Assembly (NCBI RefSeq): GCF_002741075.1
Contig: NZ_CP016634.1
Coordinates: 884,501-948,500 of the forward strand
Length of the DNA: 64,000 nt
Direction: 5' to 3'
Origin: Pseudomonas putida
GTDB lineage: Bacteria > Pseudomonadota > Gammaproteobacteria > Pseudomonadales > Pseudomonadaceae
In this document: positions 57,140-64,000 of the stretch, one piece after another
Layout: each line of letters begins with the position of its first letter
Numbering within the stretch: position 1 is the stretch's first letter
Program-made: the position numbers and the translations under genes
The notes under the pieces: model-generated
Told to the model about the DNA's origin: nothing
Databases searched by the model: none
Seen by the model: the letters and a program-made list of their open reading frames with translations, nothing else

Positions 57140-57760
57140 TCAGGTACGCATCATGTCGTACAGCTCGTTGAGCAATTTGCGACGGCTGAAAACCAACTGC
57201 CAGCGGTGTCCGCCCAACTGGCGCCACAGGCGAGCAGCGCGGATGCCGGAGAGCAGCAGGGCGCGAATCTTCGAGGCGTTGCCGGCCTGCTGAAGGAAGC
57301 GCATGTCGCCATGTACCTGGATGCGCTGGCGCAAGGTGCTCAGGGTATCCTGATACAAGGCTCCACTGGAGGCGATGACATTATCGTGAACCAGGCCGAA
57401 ATGATCGGCCTGGGCCTGGATCTGGGGTAGACGCTTGCCGATGGTGTCGAGCATGTCGTCCCGCTTGGCCAGCTGGCGCTCCAGGCCGAGCATCGACAGG
57501 GCATAGCGCAACGGCTCGCGCTGCAGGCTGCTGGGGTCACGCTCCAGGGCGCCGACAAGGGCGCGGTAGCCGTCGCGCAGGTTCAGGTCGTCGCCGCCGA
57601 ACACCTCCAGGGTGTCCTTGGGGTCGCGTACCAGCAGGCTGCCGAGCATGCAGCCGATATTCGCCTCGCTGGCCTGGCCGGTGCGGGCGATGCGATCGAC
57701 CAGCACCGCGGCCTGGAACACGCCGCCCAGGGCGACCAGTTGCTCCTGGATGGTATTCAT
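57140..57760 (-). CDS. hflD: High frequency lysogenization protein HflD homolog
   Basis: The 206-residue all-alpha protein begins [20 protein letters not shown]. It has the family-typical [27 protein letters not shown] and [20 protein letters not shown]. In E. coli HflD is a peripheral membrane protein that affects lambda CII, and its cellular role is unclear. The start overlaps the mnmA stop by ATGA. Synteny with mnmA and purB supports the name. Confidence 0.93.
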   Translation of the reverse strand: MNTIQEQLVALGGVFQAAVLVDRIARTGQASEANIGCMLGSLLVRDPKDTLEVFGGDDLNLRDGYRALVGALERDPSSLQREPLRYALSMLGLERQLAKRDDMLDTIGKRLPQIQAQADHFGLVHDNVIASSGALYQDTLSTLRQRIQVHGDMRFLQQAGNASKIRALLLSGIRAARLWRQLGGHRWQLVFSRRKLLNELYDMMRT

Positions 57761-58881
57761 TGACGGGGGCTCCAGGGCTCGGCGGTCTCGATCACGCCGC
57801 CGCCAAGGCACACTTCGCCGTCATAGAACACCACCGACTGGCCCGGTGTGACCGCGCGTTGCGGTTCGTCGAACACCGCGCGATAGCCGTGTTCAGTGCG
57901 CTCCAGGGTGCACTGCTGGTCGCTCTGGCGGTAGCGCACCTTGGCGGTGAGCCTGCGTGGGCTGCTCAGGTCGATCGGGTTGACCCAGAAGATGTCCGAG
58001 GCGAGCAGCGCGCGGGAGAACAGCCAAGGGTGTTCGTTGCCCTGACCGACCACCAGCACGTTGCGGGTCAGGTCCTTGTGCAGCACATACCACGGCTCGT
58101 CGCCGGCGTCCTTCAGGCCGCCGATCCCCAGGCCCTGGCGCTGGCCGATGGTGTGGTACATCAGGCCGTGGTGACGGCCGATGACTTCACCGTCGGTGGT
58201 CTCGATGTCGCCCGGCTGGGCTGGCAGGTACTGCTTGAGGAAGTCGCTGAAGCGGCGCTCGCCGATGAAGCAGATGCCGGTGGAGTCCTTCTTCTTGGCT
58301 GTGGCCAGGCCGTGCTTCTCGGCAATGGCGCGCACTTCGGGCTTTTCCAGCTCGCCGACCGGGAACAGGGTGCGGGCGATTTCCTTGCCGCCGACGGCAT
58401 GCAGGAAGTAGCTCTGGTCCTTGTTCGGGTCCAGGCCCTTGAGCAGCTCGGTGAGCTCGCCGGTGTCGCGACGACGCACATAGTGGCCGGTGGCGATCAG
58501 GTCGGCGCCCAGGGACAGCGCATAGTCGAGGAAGGCTTTGAACTTGATCTCGCGGTTGCAGAGGATGTCCGGGTTCGGCGTGCGGCCGGCCTTGTATTCC
58601 TCGAGGAAGTGCTCGAACACGTTGTCCCAGTATTCGGCCGCGAAATTGGCGGTGTGCAGCTTGATGCCGATGCGGTCGCACACGGCCTGGGCGTCGGCCA
58701 GGTCTTCGCGAGCGGTGCAGTATTCGGTGCCGTCGTCCTCTTCCCAGTTCTTCATGAACAGACCTTCCACCTGGTAGCCCTGTTCCATGAGCAGAAGGGC
58801 GGAGACGGAAGAGTCCACGCCGCCGGACATGCCGACGATAACGCGGGTCTTGGCGGGGTCTTTGAGTGCTGGGCTGGTCAT
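57757..58881 (-). CDS. mnmA: tRNA-specific 2-thiouridylase MnmA
   Basis: The 374-residue enzyme puts sulfur on U34 of Lys, Glu and Gln tRNAs. It has the ATP PP-loop [26 protein letters not shown], the catalytic Cys108 in [12 protein letters not shown] and the second Cys204 in [12 protein letters not shown]. It also has [13 protein letters not shown] at the end. It is coupled to hflD by a four-base overlap and preceded by nudJ on the same strand. Confidence 0.96.
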   Translation of the reverse strand: MTSPALKDPAKTRVIVGMSGGVDSSVSALLLMEQGYQVEGLFMKNWEEDDGTEYCTAREDLADAQAVCDRIGIKLHTANFAAEYWDNVFEHFLEEYKAGRTPNPDILCNREIKFKAFLDYALSLGADLIATGHYVRRRDTGELTELLKGLDPNKDQSYFLHAVGGKEIARTLFPVGELEKPEVRAIAEKHGLATAKKKDSTGICFIGERRFSDFLKQYLPAQPGDIETTDGEVIGRHHGLMYHTIGQRQGLGIGGLKDAGDEPWYVLHKDLTRNVLVVGQGNEHPWLFSRALLASDIFWVNPIDLSSPRRLTAKVRYRQSDQQCTLERTEHGYRAVFDEPQRAVTPGQSVVFYDGEVCLGGGVIETAEPWSPRQ

Positions 58882-58939
58882 GGCTACCGGTGTGTATCTG
58901 GAGGAAAAATTCCGATTCTATCAGGCCCCACGCTGTACG

Positions 58940-59380
58940 TCAGTCGCGCAGCAGGGCGAGGCTGTGCAAAGGGCCAGCCAGGTAATCGTCGATGCAGCGC
59001 GGCACCAGCTCGCTGCGCCAGCGCGCAGGCTCTGTCAGCAGTTGCTCGCGGGTCAGCCAGACGGCACGGACGATGTCGCTGTCCAGCGCTCGGTCGGCAT
59101 GGTGGCGCACGGGGCGCGCGGCGAAGCAGATGCGCTGGTAGGTCACGCCGTTGCTCGGGGCCGTATAGAGGTAGATGCCGACCACGCCGGTGAGCTCGAC
59201 CTCCCAGGCGGTTTCCTCCAGGGTTTCGCGCAGGGCGGCCTGGGACAGGGTCTCGTTGGGCTCCAGATGGCCGGCGGGTTGGTTGAAGACATGCTGGCCG
59301 GCCTTGAACTCTTCGACGAAGAGGAACTTGCCCTCGTGTTCGACGATGGTGGCGACGGTGATGTGGGGGTGCCAGGTCAT
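58940..59380 (-). CDS. nudJ: Nudix hydrolase, NudJ-like phosphatase
   Basis: The 146-residue Nudix protein starts MTWHPHITVATIVEHEGKFL and has the box GHLEPNETLSQAALRETLEE, as in NudJ. NudJ hydrolyses nucleoside triphosphates and HMP-pyrophosphate in E. coli. The ATG at 59380 has GGAG six bases upstream, and longer readings have no ribosome site. Its place before mnmA-hflD-purB is conserved in E. coli and supports the symbol. Confidence 0.88.
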   Translation of the reverse strand: MTWHPHITVATIVEHEGKFLFVEEFKAGQHVFNQPAGHLEPNETLSQAALRETLEETAWEVELTGVVGIYLYTAPSNGVTYQRICFAARPVRHHADRALDSDIVRAVWLTREQLLTEPARWRSELVPRCIDDYLAGPLHSLALLRD

Positions 59381-59454
59381 GAACAGCTCCGTAAGGGGTA
59401 ACGCGGGCCCGCTCGCACAGAGGGCGTTGGCCGCCAGAAACAATATCCAGAAAG

Positions 59455-59485
59455 CACAAACCCCGGTGCGTGGCCGGGGTTTGTG
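59455..59485 (-). terminator. Terminator of the monomeric isocitrate dehydrogenase gene
   Basis: A perfect 12-bp stem CACAAACCCCGG / CCGGGGTTTGTG with a seven-base loop lies 19 bases past the idh stop, followed on the - strand by CTTTCTGG. Confidence 0.8.
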
Positions 59486-59504
59486 GTGTTACTTCAAGCG
59501 AACC

Positions 59505-63470
<3,966 letters not shown>

Positions 63471-63480
63471 GGGCAATGAA

Positions 63481-63511
63481 AACCGGCCAGTCCTTGCGGG
63501 GCTGGCCGGTT
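63481..63511. terminator. Bidirectional terminator between icd and cspD
   Basis: AACCGGCCAG / CTGGCCGGTT form a 10-bp perfect stem with an 11-base loop, flanked by T-rich DNA mainly on the - strand side. It lies between convergent genes. Confidence 0.8.
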
Positions 63512-63542
63512 GCTGATGTGCCTGCAGAAGGTAGGGGGAGAA

Positions 63543-63800
63543 TCAGGCCTGGACCGTGCTCTCGACCGGCTGGGCATCGATCTTTGCTGCCGTGGCGCCC
63601 GCGCCGCAGATATTGACGGCGTGCAGCCCCTTGGGTCCTTGGACGATGTCGAAGGTCACGGACTGGCCAGCCTTGAGTGTCTTGTAGCCGTCCATCTGGA
63701 TATGCGAATAATGGGCGAACAGGTCTTCGCTCTTGCCCTCCTCATTGACGAATCCATAGCCCTTGGCATTGTTGAACCACTTGACTTTACCGCTCGCCAT
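63543..63800 (-). CDS. cspD: Cold-shock domain protein CspD
   Basis: The 85-residue cold-shock-fold nucleic acid binding protein has the RNP motifs KGYGFVNEE and DLFAHYSHI and starts MASGKVKWFNNA. The 15-residue C-terminal extension beyond the usual CspA length (AKIDAQPVESTVQA) fits CspD, which blocks replication in stationary phase in E. coli. AGAGGG is eight bases before the ATG at 63800. ATGs two and six codons earlier are badly spaced. A clpS-clpA pair would be expected just beyond the window. Confidence 0.9.
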   Translation of the reverse strand: MASGKVKWFNNAKGYGFVNEEGKSEDLFAHYSHIQMDGYKTLKAGQSVTFDIVQGPKGLHAVNICGAGATAAKIDAQPVESTVQA

Positions 63801-64000
63801 CCTCATGTCCCTCTGCAAAGGACTCCATCACTGGAGTATCATCCACGTCATCCGCATACGAACCATGCGAAAAAATCTGGTTGACTGCGCGGATCTTTAT
63901 CGACCACGGTGGGTTCTTATTGGTTGTAACACCGTTTTGCCGATAGTCAAGGTCAGGCGGCCCCCGCGCCGGCAGCGGCCTACGCGGTCAAACCATCACC

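Overview
The window is GC-rich chromosomal DNA of a Pseudomonas, most likely of the P. putida group. The evidence is the protein families and gene order (treS-maltokinase fusion, glgE, treYZ, gnd-zwf, nudJ-mnmA-hflD-purB, paired monomeric and dimeric isocitrate dehydrogenases, cspD) and the dense pseudomonad REP elements (GTGGGAGCGGGTTTACCC type) between genes. No tRNA, rRNA, CRISPR array, prophage or insertion sequence was recognised.

Region 1 (1-25.2 kb) is a large alpha-glucan/trehalose block. The 3' end of glgE, a treS-maltokinase fusion and glgB lie on the + strand. On the - strand a tightly packed operon runs glgA-treZ-malQ-treY-DUF2934-glgX, with ATGA start/stop overlaps at treZ/malQ and malQ/treY. 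Together these can make maltose-1-phosphate from trehalose, extend and branch an alpha-glucan, debranch and shuffle it, and convert it back to trehalose. No glgC is seen in the window. An autotransporter-like protein and an exo/endonuclease-phosphatase family enzyme sit between the two arms. A + strand gnd-zwf pair (oxidative pentose phosphate pathway) with a GH15 glycosidase follows.

Region 2 (25.2-41.4 kb) holds a glycine-zipper protein and RNase Z, then a complete-looking ectoine utilisation locus. On the - strand it reads enuR, then eutB-eutC-doeA-doeB-doeC-doeD. Divergent on the + strand is the ABC importer ehuB-ehuC-ehuD-ehuA. A BCCT osmolyte transporter follows. A 15-bp motif shared by the enuR/ehuB divergent region and the eutB promoter region is a candidate EnuR operator. 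The usual eutA and asnC partners are not in the locus.

Region 3 (41.4-51.5 kb) is mixed: a DHFR-like reductase, NhaB antiporter, dienoyl-CoA-isomerase-like crotonase, NudC, a TSUP exporter, and a small polyamine-type cluster. That cluster has a PuuB-like oxidase divergent from a LysR regulator, an agmatine-deiminase-family protein with altered active-site residues, and a PotF-like binding protein.

Region 4 (51.6-64 kb) is core genome: topB, a GNAT acetyltransferase, a RoxA/YcfD-type ribosomal oxygenase, purB, hflD, mnmA, nudJ, idh (monomeric) divergent from icd (dimeric), and cspD. Large parts of the window therefore deal with compatible solutes (trehalose, alpha-glucan, ectoine) and ion homeostasis, which suits a soil or rhizosphere bacterium facing osmotic and drying stress. 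That ecological reading is inference.
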